Shown one piece after another: positions 9,838-19,466 of a stretch of 64,000 bases of DNA. This stretch comes from Pseudoneurospora amorphoporcata (Eukaryota; Ascomycota; Sordariomycetes; Sordariales; Sordariaceae): positions 179,495 through 243,494 of the forward strand of contig MU859090.1 in the NCBI GenBank assembly GCA_033297205.1, written 5' to 3'. Each line of letters opens with the position of its first letter. Position 1 is the stretch's first letter. A model generated the notes under the pieces. That model was not told the DNA's origin. It did no database searches and was given only the letters and a program-made list of their open reading frames with translations. Both the position numbers and the translations under genes were made by a program.

Positions 9838-10508
9838 ACTGGGCCATCACATTTTTCTGATTTAGCCTCGCGCTGGACGTGACTCGTGAGGCTACCTGTA
9901 GCAAGTAATGTATAACAACGTTGAGGGAGTATGGCATACTTGGTCTGGGGTACGGTTTCGGGTATCAACATCTGTTTTTCTTTGAATTGCTCAGTGCCTT
10001 GAGCACATGACCACTTTGGTAGCAGACATGAATTTGGCTGAAAAAGACAGAAGGGCATTTCTTACTGTCAACCTGTCCGGTATGGCTGTCTTTTGTTGCT
10101 TTCCCACAAGGGAAGGAGTGACCATGTGCAAACACCTCATGCCGAACGTACCTGCTCAAAATTCCAAGTCGTGCTTCGCCCTCATGTCCTTGAAATCGCC
10201 CCAGCGAATCCTACTTGTGCAGTCAAACTAATTAGCTATTTCGGGATTTAAGCTCAGGGTCATCCGACATCTTTTGCGAGAAAACTTCTTCCCAACAAGC
10301 CGCACACCCAACATCTCCTCAAAGACAGCCACCACAACTCTCCACCCGAGTCCATTTCTCGTTCATGTTTCCTTTGCTACACCCAACAAAGCGAGACACC
10401 AGCGCTTAATCGATACTATTCGGTCAGCTCAACCGGGCAGAACATCTCAAAAGAAAATCTGTGTATATGCGCCATCGAGATGGAGCGTGATCAGAGGAAA
10501 TCTGTTGT
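9838..10508. other. Spacer between U6 and U7
   Basis: No convincing gene. The start (9858-9945) resembles the 3' flank of U5. At 10302-10400 there is a copy of the 7377-7490 segment, whose CTCAAAGAC string looks like a disabled version of the CTCAAAG/GTAAG exon 1 end in the relic unit at 3600. Confidence 0.45.
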
Positions 10509-10535
10509 TATAATGGCCCTCATATTCCTCGTTAA
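10509..10535 (+). promoter_or_regulatory. TATA-like core promoter of U7
   Basis: TATAATGGCC followed by a CATATTCCTCG word, 145 nt before an ATG at 10654 and 160 nt before one at 10669. The position fits the array pattern and helps to place the otherwise uncertain first exon of U7. Confidence 0.4.
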
Positions 10536-10653
10536 GATGTTGTTTCCCCTTACACAAACCACACTACCGTACTCATACACTCATCTTCAAGCCCTAGCAA
10601 CAAGGGCACTTGAACACCATCCACACAACGCCCGAAACTATGAAATACTTGCC

Positions 10654-11434
10654 ATGCTTTCAGCCGAAATGGATGTTCCGTAAGTCACGTCCGCAGTTCC
10701 AACTTCAATCCGGTTCCAATTTCTGACAACTCGCAAACTTCCAGGACCAGCCCGATGACAAAACATTTCTCGTCTCCGCCCACTGCACCCACTGCTCGCA
10801 GACCGATCCAAATGGGTGCTGGCTCAAATGGCGAATCGGCTCCTTCGAGAAATGCAAGACATGCGCCGTCTTCTCCATGGGCAAAGCACAATATCAATGG
10901 GGAGGAGGCCAGCTAAGGAGATATACGCCTGACGGCCTGAAAGCGCACTTCCATCGGTGGGGAGGTCTGTGGTTGTGGAAAGACCGCTGCCGCATATTCA
11001 CAACACAAATGAATCCCAGCTGGAACCTGAACACCAACGTGGGCATGAGGAGGGAGGCAATCTTGTGGAAAGATGCAATCAACTACATGGTGGAGGTGAC
11101 AAAACAGCCCCCTGAGTGGTTGAAACGGGTTCTGGCATATCTTCAGGAGAATGAAGAAGAACCGGAGATTCATCTGAGGGGTGAACTATGCCAGGTTGTG
11201 GGCAGCAAGGATGGAAAGACGGTGTTTCAAGCGATTGAGGAGTTTATGACGAGGATGCCATTGATTAGGGATAGAACGCATCGAGGGAATTTCGGGCAGT
11301 TGATGAAGAAACTCGGGGACGCGAATCTTGTGATGGATTTCAAGCAGGAAATCGTCACGGTCAAGAAGGAAGACGATACGACCCATGACAAGAAAGTGTT
11401 ATATTTTGGCATCCGAGCGGGAGATGCAGCATAG
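10654..11434 (+). CDS. Array member U7, CxxC/RGxFC protein (exon 1 in doubt)
   Basis: Exon 2 (10745-11434, 229 residues) is clear: acceptor CTTCCAG, then CTHC, a second Cys pair KCKTC, a long Trp/Arg-rich middle, a helix-like WLKRVLAYL, RGELC and a C-terminal helix with final strands. Exon 1 is the problem. ATG codons at 10654 and 10669 precede a strong GTAAGT donor at 10682, but using it leaves the reading frame one base out of register with exon 2, which needs phase 0. A poorer donor (GTTCCG at 10675) would give a seven-codon exon MLSAEMD in phase. Either the poor donor is used, the true first exon is elsewhere, or this copy carries a frameshift. Function unknown; it is longer in the middle than its sisters. 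Confidence 0.55.
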
Positions 11435-11639
11435 GATGGGCGGAGTCGTGTTGGGTTCTGGAAACCCCTTGTTTCTTTAGTTGTTCCTCGATCACTCACC
11501 AACACAATGGCAGTTAGCCGCTCGTTCTTTGTATCCATATGAGACATGGACCAGGTTGCCAACATCCTTGCCAGTTTTTACGCTTTGCGAGACCAATCTT
11601 GGCCGGAAAATGGGGCAGTCGAGGGCGTAGTTTATTTCT

Positions 11640-11665
11640 TATAATAAATGGCCAGCCTCGTTGCA
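11640..11665 (+). promoter_or_regulatory. TATA-like core promoter of U8
   Basis: TATAATAAATGG followed by a CAGCCTCG word, 145 nt before the ATG at 11785, matching the spacing seen for U2 and U7. Confidence 0.4.
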
Positions 11666-11784
11666 TTCTGGGCATGTCAGGTCCTTCACTAAAAAGTGCA
11701 TAACGTCAAAAGACGTCAAAAAAGCGAGACAGAAGGCGAAGAACACATACCTAGAACACTGTATATTCCACTACACCGGCCATC

Positions 11785-12512
11785 ATGTCTTCTCCCGAAG
11801 GCCACCAGACTACCTGTACCTCCACCGAGTAGTCCAAGCCCTCCGTTTCTACGGGATTGGTAAGCCGCTGGTCGCGACTTTGCTGTTTTCGTGCTTGTTA
11901 CTAACGAAAAGACAGGAACTTGATTATTTTTGCGGCGATGATGGGACCATTACTTGGAAAGAAGTCGAAGTTTGGAAGCTCCTTCTAACCGGCCCCTGCA
12001 CGGAGTGCACAGGCGGCGTCGAGACGTGTGCGACCAAGTATTGGAAGAAAGAAGAGCCAAACTTTGGATATGTCCACCCAATTGATCTTCAGCCAACCGA
12101 GATCGGTGCACTGGCCGGACTGGAGAAATTCATCTTGGGATTCCCGGAGAGCACGACGCCGCTGGTTGAGGTGAGCGGCGATTTCTGCCAGCTCATGGAT
12201 ACAACTAAGAAGGTGTTAGCGAAGGGAGAGGAAGTCTATGTTGCGAAAGAAGAGTGGAAGGAGACTGTGCACTCGATCGCATTCAACATGCAGCCTCCCA
12301 GTCACCGGAAGGGAAAGGGGCGTAGTTGGAATGTGGACCTTGTGCACTTTCTGAAGGATCTTTGTGAGAACCGGATGGGGGAACCTCCGGTGAAATTCGA
12401 GAGACTGCGAGAGGATGCCCTGCCGGAGGGTGTGTTTCGACTGAAGATCATCTTTGGTCTGAACCCGGGTAGCTTTGAATACTGCGCGGTACCCCAAATC
12501 TCATCAGGCTAG
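11785..12512 (+). pseudogene. Array member U8 with in-frame TAG in exon 1
   Basis: Exon 1 (11785-11859) and exon 2 (11916-12512) are joined by a textbook 56-nt intron (GTAAGC donor, ACTAAC branch, GACAG acceptor) in phase 0. Exon 1 reads 15 codons from ATG (MSSPEGHQ...STE) and then meets TAG at 11830-11832, after which nine open codons lead to the donor. Exon 2 is intact: a Cys, CTEC about 27 residues in, a further Cys, a helix-like LEKFILGF, SGDFC in place of RGxFC, and a long C-terminal module of 198 residues in all. A single base change at the TAG would restore a full gene, so it may be a recent null allele. Use of another start, or unspliced reading of the longer frame from 11661, are alternatives. 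Function unknown. Confidence 0.5.
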
Positions 12513-12553
12513 ATGGATCAGTTTCTACTCGGCAATAAGACTCAGGACGGCAT

Positions 12554-12584
12554 ACCTTCACCTTCACCTTCACCTTCACCTTCA
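12554..12584. repeat. (CTTCAC)5 simple repeat
   Basis: About five copies of a hexamer just downstream of U8. Confidence 0.8.
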
Positions 12585-12693
12585 TGTCGATTGTTCCCTT
12601 CACCGTCGTGATGACAGCTTTGATCGATCGTAGATTCAGGTGACGAGATGATCTTGTTCGTTTCTTGCATGAACGATATTCCAAATTTGAAAA

Positions 12694-12720
12694 TATAAGC
12701 AGCCGAAAGGCCGGCTACTC
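12694..12720 (+). promoter_or_regulatory. TATA-like core promoter of U9
   Basis: TATAAGCAGCC, 118 nt before the ATG at 12812, followed by CCAATCTCACAAC-type leader sequence. The downstream CTCTC word of the other promoters is not clear here. Confidence 0.35.
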
Positions 12721-12811
12721 CCCCCAATCTCACAACTTCCATCATCTCGCAGTAGTAACTTACCACCACCACCACCAGTAAATACCACCACCAGCAATAA
12801 AAGCAACAACA

Positions 12812-13626
12812 ATGGCGTCCCAACCAGCCGCCCTCCCTTTTCTCTCCTCAAAGGCAAGTATCTACTCTACCCGAGCCCTCCAAGAGCTCATCACGTATCA
12901 ACTAACCGTCCTTGCCAACAACAGCAAGAGCACCGCAAAATCAACGTCTTGATCTACATCCTCCGCCCAGACAAGACCAACCCCACCCAAGGCTCCAAAG
13001 CAGTCGACAGAGGCGGTCTCTGCCGTCAAGGTCTAGTCTCGTGGCCTAAGCGAGAACCCGAGCCACAGACGTCTCCAGTCGACTCAGCCTCAGGCTCAGA
13101 CACGTGCTCAGACTCAGACGACGAGTGGGATTTCTGTGAATCAGAGCCTGTTGCCGCTCCGATCACCGTCAAGGAATACCTCCCCTTCGAAAGCAACCCC
13201 GCGATTCTTGCTCACGTCCAGAACGGGCTCAATCCGCCTTGCACAGCGGAGGCGGAGATTGTGGGGAAATGCCCGCTAATTTTGACCGTTGATGTCTTTC
13301 CTGGATTTCTGAACATGCTTAGAGGTAGCGACGACGACGAAACACAAGAGTGGAAACTAGACTTGTCCAATGACGAACGCAACAGCATCGACGCCACGGT
13401 TGCCCGAATCAAGCGCCTCATTGAGTCCTGCCAGGTCACCATCTTCAAAGCCATCACTCCCGCTCCCGCTCCCAGCTCCGGCGGCCCCGCCAAAAAGAGC
13501 GATGAAGACCTTGCGATGGTCAACACCCAAGAGCTCGAACAGGGTTTGCAGCAACTTGCAAAGAACAAAGCAGACGGGGTGAATTTCCACTGGGGTCTAC
13601 AAAAGCCCTTGCACGGCTACAACTAG
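12812..13626 (+). CDS. Array member U9, most diverged member
   Basis: Exons 12812-12853 and 12925-13626, phase 0, 247 residues, function unknown. The 71-nt intron again begins GCAAGT (GC-AG), with a CTAAC branch and ACAG acceptor. Exon 1 is MASQPAALPFLSSK; its SSK end matches the relic unit at 3580. Exon 2 has no clear CxxC. It carries an acidic Ser/Asp-rich stretch, a V-G-K-C-P block that may correspond to RGxFC, and a C-terminal Pro/Ala linker plus a helix. Membership rests mainly on gene structure, strand and position. The TAG at 13624 is followed by 46 more open codons in the same frame, ending at TGA 13765, with protein-like composition (W-C-E-G-F-C), so the true C-terminus may once have been longer. 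Confidence 0.6.
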
Positions 13627-13767
13627 CCGGAGGAGGGGCAGTTCACTCCATACTTGTACGAGGAGATGGTTCCGAGGAGTAGAGTGGAGGAGATGAGGAG
13701 GTTGAACAATGGATGGTGCGAGGGTTTCTGTTATGACGGGGAGGAACCTAAAGTTGAAAGTGGATGA

Positions 13768-14163
13768 GGATGCGGGAGAGCGTGAAGCGAGGTGTAAAGG
13801 GCAGGTACATCTAGGTAGAGGGTAATGGATCGTCGAGGGGCTGAAGAGTGGAAGAAGTGTAATAAAAGAATGGGAATAAGATGGGGGAAGGTGAGAGAGA
13901 AGAGGAAAGGGGAAAGGAAGATTGATAGTATGGAAGAAAGAGGACGTCAGAATCACGAGCGAAAAGATCTCTGGCCGGATGTGTGTGGTATGTTGGTGGC
14001 GTGAAAAAGTTGATTGGACTTTGGGCTGTTGGTGGTTGGTTGTTGGTCGTAATTGCCCTGCTTTGTCCGGCGTGCTGTGCCCGGGCAGGTGCGGGTGAGA
14101 ATTGCTGCGCAGACACTCGGCGATAACTTCGGCTTGTGAGAGTTCGAATGAGCAAAAGCCATT
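13768..14163. other. Spacer after the array
   Basis: Purine-rich + strand (GGGGGAAGG-type) with no convincing gene. It marks the right border of the array. Confidence 0.4.
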
Positions 14164-15016
14164 CTAAGCGTCAATTTGAGGACTCGAGACGACAGCCATG
14201 TCCATGAGTTCGCCAACTTGATTGGTAATGTCTCGTCGTCCCTGTGTCATCGACGACCTCAGCGTCGCCAATTCAGGAGTAATTGTTAGCGCAACCTGAG
14301 AAACCCTAACCCTCTTGTTCCCTCCCATAGTCCCACACGACCCCTGCCCCTGTCCGCCAGCCGATGAACCCTCCGAACCCATGCCGGGGCTGATCGAGGG
14401 TCCCGTCTTTGAAGTCGGCGTGGTTGGAAATCAGCAGCGATCGCGGGGCATTGTGTCTCTTGTTTAATCCAGGTTTTGTTGAACATGTCTCGAACCTTTG
14501 TTGCAGATTTTTGAGGTTGGTGTCTTGAAAGTTTGCCCATCTTCCGCTCTGGTTTTTCGTTCGGGGACAATTGTCGAAATCGAGAAGGAAGGGGAAGTTT
14601 GGTTCGGGTTATGATGCGGTGTTGAAGAACTTCTGTCGATATCAAGATGCGTCAGAGCGGAAAGAGATGTGTGCAATTCGAATGTCGATGGCGAAGTCAA
14701 ACAGGCAGCATCGATGTGGCCCGTGCCCCGCCATTCTTCAAACGTCAGTCGCTTGTGAATCCTTTCAATTGATCCTTCCCGCTCTGCTGCCGCCGCGTCT
14801 AACGGCGTCAAGCCAGCCGCCATTTCTCGTAGGTTTCCTTTCCCCTTTCCGTGAACAATTTGCAATGAACTGTGTGGATCGCGGGCTTGCTTGTTCGCTG
14901 ACCCGGTGGCCCGCTGGCTGGGCTGAATCGAATGAGACCGGGGCGGGAGAGGAGAACGGAACCGGTTGCTGCATGGCGCCGTAGATCATGTCATGGCGGC
15001 CATTTGGTAGGCTCAT
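14164..15016 (-). CDS. Possible minus-strand gene, structure unresolved
   Basis: Three minus-strand frames look partly protein-like: one from 14865 containing a segment beginning MAAGLTPLDAAAA and later FEEWRGTGHIDA, one ending at 14164 with a hydrophilic helix-like tail, and one starting near 15016 with a Pro/Ser-rich N-terminus. I could not join them with in-phase introns. No family is recognised. It may be a small orphan gene with two introns or chance open frames in GC-rich DNA. Confidence 0.2.
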
Positions 15017-18000
15017 TTGGTTTGACAGGGGATTGCCAGTAGTTCGTGCTTATTCGATATTTCCGAGGCGGGCCCAAGGTCCTTGCCGCAATCAAGCTTT
15101 CTGCAAAAAACGCCGGATGCCCAGCGCGATCCAAGCAAATCCACGACGACGCCCACCCGGCTGTAGCGTGTATTGTGATAAGTAACTAATGCAAGGAACG
15201 CTCGCTGCATGGACTTGTGGTGCTTCGAGAGCTTATCATTTCGATCGAGAAGGGGAGGAAAAGAGATAGGGTGTTCGCCACCTACGACACTTTGCCTGGA
15301 CTGCATGGGGGTTTGATTGCCAATGGATGGAACTGTGAGGAAAACGAAACGAGCCAGGATGATGGGTGACGGGGAAGGATCAGAGTGTACATCATCCGTA
15401 CTGTTGGGCTTGTTATTACATTTTGGTCAAAGATATCTTATGAATTTTGTTAGGTAGAGGTAGGGAAGCTTCCGAGTCGGGAATCCCGAGAAGGAATCAT
15501 CATGGTATCAATGTCTGACATCCCGTCTGCTGCAACCCTGACGGCCACAACCCTGAGACTTTTGGCTCCTCGTCCCGAAGCTGTGGTCCCCACACGACAG
15601 GCAGCACTAACGAAGATGGACCCCTGGATGATGTGGCCTGCGCAGCGGCAACAGCGCATCGCGACATGGCCCGACAGATTGATGAGGCTCCCGTCGTGAT
15701 GGCAGCAACTCCATTCGACGGCGTGTTTGGTACTACTTTGTTTCGATTCCATAGCTTATTCTTTTTCCTATGCTTAATGCCCACGTTCTTTTCATGATGC
15801 ATCTCATCAGTTTTGGTAGATTAACAGACCCGCGAGTGGAACCCGGGTTAGGGTCCATTGAGGGTTTGGCGGCCGTTGGCGTTTTGGATCTGCCACACCC
15901 GGCAGATCGCCTTTGCTGTCACGTTAACGGTTCTTGTTAGCGCGGCGCGCGCAAGACCCTGTGGAGATTTTTGGGAGCCCACAAGGGGACGCCAATGCTT
16001 ATCGCGATGTCGCCTCTTGGGAGATCCATATGATATCACGGCCTTGCAAGGGAAGCCATCGATTTCACGGTCTGGACGTTGTGCCACCAACTTATTGGAA
16101 TAAGGAAAATCTTCCGCAAGGCGATACATCTCAGGCTGACGGATCAATATGTCGTAGTCATCGACGTTATCAGGACGTAGCTGACGGGGCAGCCAAGCTT
16201 CTTGTGTGTGGAATGCATTCTGGGCAGACCCATATCCTCGGGGTGTTACAGAGCGAAGAGTTGGAGGTTTTGGAATCATGCAAGAATCGGGACGGGGCTG
16301 TCTGCCGTACAGTGCAGCCCAACCTCCTATCCGTTTGCTGATCAGGTACAGGCGACAGCTGAGCTCGGAGAACACACAAGGTGATGGCCAATGACTGTGG
16401 TAGTCAGTCTCGATGAGCCTCTGGTGATGTCGAATAATCAATGATTTCATGCCGAAGAGGACAGAGGAGTCGGGCTTCAATAAGGGTTTGGTATGCCTTC
16501 TCGTCATGACTGCCCAGGAGTCAAAAGTGCCCATCATTCTTTACCAACCATATGGCGCCGGATCCCTGCCAAACGTGGCATCAAAGTCTTGATCACCTTG
16601 TCCGACGCCATACACTATCGAACTACGTCGCGTCGCATGATGCCATGTGGATGGCAACCTGCTAGTCATCTCACTTGCGCATGTCAGTAGCTAGATAACT
16701 GGTAACCATTCAACTTTTGCTCGTCGTGACCTGTTGTTGTACAATCGCCGAGGGGCATGGGTTGGGATTATATGGCTGGGAGCCACAATGGAAGCCTGGG
16801 GATTCCTGGAGCTTTCGGAAATCGGAAAAGGTGTCACTGTTACAAGCAGTACGGGTTGACCTGGACCAGCCATGTCCAGTTGGTCCAAAAAACACAGAAC
16901 CAACGACAGTGTGCCGTCAAAACGACAAGACTCCCAAGGCGCGAAGAGAATGCCGTTGACAAAGGCCAGAAAATGAAAAGTCAAGCAGTTTTGATCCAAC
17001 CAGACATCCACTATGACGTGACACCATGGACTGGTTAAGTTGGAGAGCTGCCATGTCTGAGGCTCTCGGGCTCTCCTCGCTCAGATCAGCGGGTCGTCGC
17101 GTGGAGAAACGGCTTAAAAGCGATAGAATGGCGATTTCACACTCGATGAGATGATATGACAGTGACGATTAGAGTGATTCGTGATGTGAAAAATGGCAAC
17201 TGGAAATCTCGTTCCATCGGCCATCTCGATGATGATGACTGCCATCTCATGAATATTCCACGGTTAGTACGGTGGAAGCGCAATATCCCGAAGGAGGGAG
17301 ATTGGTGGCAGATACAGGGGCGCCAAGCCGTCATTTGCTGCATAGGTGCATATCACAACTGCATGAGTGCCTGAAATGCCTAAATAACGAGGCATCACGT
17401 GAGCCGGTCTGAAAAGTACGCCCGCCAAGACCACGTGTGGTGCAATTACGTGCTCCCGACTGCGCAAGGCTTGTGAAGCTCGGTCTCCCAACTCGCGGTT
17501 CCCCAATCACCCATCCCCCAGTCTCCTGGCTGCTTCCACTTCCCCCCAACTGAGCAGAAGAAAGGCAGCGCAAAAAAAGTCCCAAAAACCCCAACCCCCG
17601 TCCCCGAACTTCCTCCTGCTCTTTCTGCCTCCTCCGACCGTCGTGTTTCGTGTCGAGCCCGAATCCTACTCTTTTGCGGCATGCCATTTTAATGTCCCAA
17701 TCGCCATTGTCCCGACCACCAGCGAGATTGACCGGATTGGCCCACAAGAGGAACCACGGTCGCCGGCCCCGAGACCAGCGAGAGCCCGCCGCCGCCTGAG
17801 CCTGAAGGGGACCACACCTACTACCACCACCACCACTACTGTGGCCTTGCCCGGACCCCGTTCCCCCATTTCCCGTCCTCCTCCATCCCTACGACTACTT
17901 AGCACTTGCACGCTTTCCTGTTGCGACGTGGACCGGATCACCATTACTACCACCTCTCTCCAACTACCTCGACTACTACCACCACCACACCACCTTGACT

Positions 18001-18239
18001 TTGATTTCGACGTCCACTCCTCGCAACCAGGCGGCGATCACGACCACGACTACACTCGCTCCACACCACGACACCACGTATACCACCGCACACTCTTCGA
18101 CTGGCAAATAATCGGCATCACCTCTACCTCATCTCTACACGACCAAGGCTGTTGGATCCTTGGAAAGCGGGAGTGCACCACCCACACGCAACTTGAAGCC
18201 TTGCCGTTCTCCGACGCCCACCATTGTCTTGGAACCTAT

Positions 18240-18271
<32 letters not shown>

Positions 18272-19466
18272 CCATCACCACCAACCACCATCGCCGCCGT
18301 CGCCATCTTTTCCAGATCCAGTCTTGACTGGGACTCGGCTGCTTCACCTTTGCACCTCGCCTTCGACACCGAGCATCGACCTTCCACGGGGCACCGGGGA
18401 TATCGCTCGTCAAAACGCCATCTCGAAAAGGTACCATACCTTTTACTATTTACGCTACCGTACTGCTTGAAATTCCCCGTTCTCCCATCTGGCGTGCTCG
18501 AGTGCCAGTGCGCCGATACATCTACGGAACCCAGGCTTGCAATAGAAGTCTACATGCAAATATAAGCCCGTGCCTGCGGCCTTGCATCATTTCGTTTCTC
18601 TTATAAAAACACCCACGCCCACTATCTTTTCTCCAAACCCGATTTAACGCCTCGTCCCTCTGACCTTTTTCTCACCACGCACGCAGAAGCTCACCAAAGA
18701 AAAAGGGATTGTGCAACAGAGACAGACCATCCATCGCCGCACCCACGTCACAACCTCCGGCCACACACTACTTTCAACCCCGGAACATCTCACCGCGGTC
18801 GCCCAGCCCCCGATTCGGTCGCTGCAATTGCTTCTCGTCTGCACCTCACCCGACTTTCAGCTAGAATATACTTGTAGACTACTTCGCCCTTCCGGCTACG
18901 GCTCCCGTACTTTTTTCTCGCCCTGTCCAATATCCGTCTAATTGGCACCGACACGCTACTTGCTGCGCCAACACCCCAGGCCCCTCCCCCCCGCCTGTAT
19001 CAAGGTACTTGACCACTCTCTTACCAGCCTGCCCCTGTCTGCCTGCTTGCCTGCCTTCTGGCCCTCCCCCCCCAACGCGTGCCATACCATCGTCATCGTT
19101 GCCGTCGGTGTCGGCGCCGTTAACCACTCCCCTGTTTCTGCTTACCGCATCACCTCTTCGACACCATCGATCTGTCACAACCTGGCAATCACCTTGCCAT
19201 CACTTTACCCGATCTCGATACACGTCCACCGCCTGCCGGGTTTAAGCATACTGCGCGGCCGTGGCACTCGTAGGCACTTGGTGGCAAGCTCGTCCTTCCG
19301 CGCCGAACCCTCTCCGGATGTCATCACATTACATGACCTAGAAACTAACCCTTCTTAATGCTCCCAGGCTCCCGTCGTTACACACACGACCTGACTTCAT
19401 TGCTTTCGACCCCTGCGAATCCCGCTTCTCGCCCGGCAGACCGTCGTCTGCACCAAACCATCAGCC
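15017..19466. other. Long stretch before the SomA-like gene, probably including its leader
   Basis: No convincing gene. From about 17.45 to 19.46 kb the + strand is strongly pyrimidine-rich, with CCACCACC, CACCTCTACC and similar tracts plus a CAG run at 18240-18270, typical of long 5' leaders of fungal regulatory genes. Short open frames starting with ATG occur in it and could act as upstream ORFs. The 15-17.4 kb part holds only overlapping open frames on both strands without family features. Confidence 0.4.
18240..18270. repeat. (CAG)10 trinucleotide repeat
   Basis: Ten CAG units upstream of the SomA-like gene, outside any supported coding exon. Confidence 0.85.

Noticed and set aside
11661..12512. 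Single long unspliced frame across U8
   Set aside because: It reads through a 56-nt intron with perfect signals, and its first part lacks family features, so the spliced structure is preferred.
15848..16537. 229-codon minus-strand open frame
   Set aside because: No domain, signal peptide, low-complexity bias or splice context; an overlapping long frame exists on the + strand, so chance is the simpler reading.
17643..18470. 275-codon + strand frame with Gln and Thr runs
   Set aside because: Built from CCACCACC and CAG repeats in a pyrimidine-rich leader; composition explains the open frame.
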